Source: CAZPWF01 sp964610775 (GTDB lineage: Bacteria > Patescibacteriota > Saccharimonadia > Saccharimonadales > JACQNP01). From it: 7,540 nucleotides of DNA. How positions within the stretch are numbered: position 1 is the first letter of the stretch; each line of letters opens with the position of its first letter. Made by a program: the position numbers and the translations under genes. Under the pieces are notes generated by a model, which saw only the letters and a list, made by a program, of their open reading frames with translations, made no database searches and was not told where the DNA came from. Below are positions 6,662-7,540 of this stretch, piece by piece. The stretch is from contig CAZSZC010000025.1 in the NCBI GenBank assembly GCA_964610775.1, positions 1 through 7,540 of the forward strand, given 5' to 3'.

Positions 6662-6695
6662 ATGTTAATTTAACAGATTATAAAATGTCAAAATA
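6651..6695. promoter_or_regulatory. Candidate operator: 10-bp perfect inverted repeat in the divergent control region
   Basis: TATTTTGACA (6651-6660) and TGTCAAAATA (6686-6695) are perfect inverted repeats with a 25-nt spacer. The spacer contains a smaller palindrome, GTTAA-T-TTAAC (6664-6674). A further direct copy, TTGACAAA, is at 6699-6706 (first copy 6655-6662). Arm centres are about 35 bp apart, so a dimer or pair of dimers on one face of DNA is conceivable. The arms overlap promoter -35 elements, so part of the symmetry may simply reflect divergent TTGACA boxes. Confidence 0.45.
6655..6684 (+). promoter_or_regulatory. Upstream candidate promoter for the TrmB-like gene
   Basis: TTGACA (6655-6660, consensus) is followed by TATAAA (6679-6684) after 18 nt, or by TTATAA after 17 nt. 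Transcription would start near 6691 with a leader of about 43 nt and no ribosome binding site. Its -35 lies in the left operator arm and its start point lies in the right arm. Confidence 0.45.
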
Positions 6696-6698
6696 CAA

Positions 6699-6725
6699 TT
6701 GACAAAATAATTATATGCGTATAGT
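6699..6725 (+). promoter_or_regulatory. Proximal candidate promoter for the TrmB-like gene, giving a leaderless mRNA
   Basis: TTGACA (6699-6704) precedes TATAGT (6720-6725) with a short 15-nt spacer. Transcription would begin at about 6732-6734, essentially at the ATG (6734). The sequence before the ATG, AGTTTGTACTT, has no Shine-Dalgarno, which fits leaderless translation. The short spacing lowers certainty. Confidence 0.4.
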
Positions 6726-6733
6726 TTGTACTT

Positions 6734-7477
6734 ATGTACGACCTGTTTATTGAGCTTGGTTTAGGTAGAAAAGAAGCCAAAATATATCAGTTTTTGTTAG
6801 GGGAGTCTGCATTAACCGCAACCGAGATTGCTAATGCTGTAGGTGAAAGTCGAACCAATACCTATATGCTTTTAGAAAAACTGGTGCATGATGGTCTTGC
6901 GGGGGTGGATGAAAATAAAGCAGTGCGACGATACATAGCCGCAGATCCATCAGCTTTACGTAATAAGCTAGTCGAAAAACAGGAAGCTATCAAGCGGATA
7001 AACAAACAACTTAATCAGTCTTTGCCTAAATTGCATTCACTCTATAATTTAGGTCACCTTAAGCCTGGAGTTGTATATCTTGAGGGACTCGATGGTTTGG
7101 AGGTAATGCTTGATGATATGGTTCGTAGTAAAAATGAAGCATTGATAATACCAAGTCGTTTTTCACCGAAAATGCCCGAGACGTGGAAAGTTCTACAAAA
7201 GGGTATTAACAAGCGTGTAAAGTCTGGTCTAAAATCGAGAATAATCTTCCCTGAATCTATTCGAGATACATTGGAATTTGAACGATTAACAAAACAAGGA
7301 ATGACGATACGTTTCTGGGGCAGCAAAGAGTACCCGGGTGAAATAGTAGTCTACGGTAATAAGTGTGTTTTTACGACTTACTCACCGACTATAATCAATA
7401 CGATTCTTACTAACGAAACAATGGCTACTACGCTAAAGGAGATATTTGAAGATATTTGGTCACAAGCTAAACACTAG
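6734..7477 (+). CDS. TrmB-family transcriptional regulator
   Basis: The 247-aa protein is a predicted DNA-binding regulator. Residues 1-70 form the TrmB-type winged helix: LIELGL-like start (LFIELGLGRKEAKIYQFLL), then LTATEIANAVGESRTNTYMLLEKLVHDGLA as the helix-turn-helix, then the wing (VDENKAVRRYIAADP). Residues about 75-105 form a dimerising coiled coil (EKQEAIKRINKQLNQ). Residues 110-247 are the ligand-sensing half, opening with KPGVVYLEGLDGLEVMLDDM and ending NETMATTLKEIFEDIWSQAK, both typical of TrmB-like proteins. The length is at the short end for TrmB (about 250-350 aa), as in many bacterial members. Archaeal TrmB senses sugars; the ligand here cannot be read from the sequence. The ATG gives the usual family N-terminus and has no Shine-Dalgarno. 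Divergent placement over a shared inverted repeat suggests autoregulation and control of the minus-strand block (inference). Confidence 0.85.
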   Translation: MYDLFIELGLGRKEAKIYQFLLGESALTATEIANAVGESRTNTYMLLEKLVHDGLAGVDENKAVRRYIAADPSALRNKLVEKQEAIKRINKQLNQSLPKLHSLYNLGHLKPGVVYLEGLDGLEVMLDDMVRSKNEALIIPSRFSPKMPETWKVLQKGINKRVKSGLKSRIIFPESIRDTLEFERLTKQGMTIRFWGSKEYPGEIVVYGNKCVFTTYSPTIINTILTNETMATTLKEIFEDIWSQAKH

Positions 7478-7497
7478 TAACAAAGTTGCGAAAAGTC

Positions 7498-7503
7498 TAT
7501 AAT
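7498..7503 (+). promoter_or_regulatory. Candidate -10 element for the right-edge gene
   Basis: A perfect TATAAT lies 14 nt before the ATG at 7518. The predicted start near 7510 would leave a leader of only about 8 nt, repeating the short-leader layout of other genes here. No convincing -35 is present at 16-18 nt upstream. Confidence 0.35.
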
Positions 7504-7517
7504 TGTAGTATTGTATT

Positions 7518-7540
7518 ATGAAATTGGGCGGTGGGAAGAT
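7518..7540 (+). CDS. Possible start of a further gene, truncated by the window edge
   Basis: ATG at 7518 opens a frame reading MKLGGGK before the sequence ends. It lies 40 nt after the regulator's stop and just below a perfect TATAAT box, which is why I read it as a start. Seven codons do not allow a family assignment, and there is no Shine-Dalgarno before it. Confidence 0.4.

Noticed and set aside
7054..7326. 90-aa minus-strand open frame in the regulator gene
   Set aside because: It is fully antisense to the conserved TrmB effector domain and has no promoter or ribosome binding site.
1..7540. CRISPR arrays, tRNA/rRNA genes, insertion sequences, attachment sites
   Set aside because: I saw no regularly spaced direct repeats, cloverleaf-like or rRNA-like sequence, transposase motifs or flanking repeats. 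The window is almost fully coding, with spacers no longer than about 145 bp.

Overview
The window looks like a chromosomal segment from a small-genome bacterium, most plausibly of the Candidate Phyla Radiation / Patescibacteria (Saccharibacteria-like). That placement is an inference. It rests on a GroEL with a GM-rich tail, a TrmB-type regulator of the kind frequent in these phyla, AT-leaning composition, a mixture of leaderless and Shine-Dalgarno starts, and large lineage-specific helical proteins. All genes read with the standard code (no in-frame TGA).

Layout: positions 1-86 hold the 3' end of groEL (+). A perfect bidirectional terminator hairpin (104-134) separates it from a convergent four-gene block on the minus strand that fills 131-6588. 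In transcription order the block is a 309-aa orphan protein (GTG start, 6588-5659), a 162-aa orphan protein (5569-5081), a soluble M48-type zinc metallopeptidase of 469 aa (4974-3565), and a 1149-aa protein ending in an ABC1/UbiB/ADCK-type atypical kinase domain (3580-131). A divergent TrmB-family regulator (+, 6734-7477) sits across a 145-bp control region with a 10-bp inverted repeat and promoter-like elements facing both ways. The start of another + gene is visible at the right edge (7518).

The most striking object is the peptidase/kinase pair. The two frames overlap by 16 nt. The overlap contains A_AAA_AAA in the exact phase for -1 ribosomal frameshifting, with an AGGA element 6 nt upstream. 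The ribosome could therefore make both a free peptidase and a peptidase-kinase fusion of about 1.6 kilo-residues, or the two may simply be translationally coupled. The kinase keeps the catalytic Lys, HxDxHPGN and metal-binding Asp. It has replaced both family-specific autoinhibitory elements: KxGQ is QLGG, and the Ala-rich loop is GGGS.

Working model (inference): the TrmB-like protein senses a small ligand and controls the divergent block. The two orphan proteins are candidate substrates or partners of a cytosolic protease-kinase machine scaffolded by about 750 residues of helical protein. The sequence does not show what the machine acts on.
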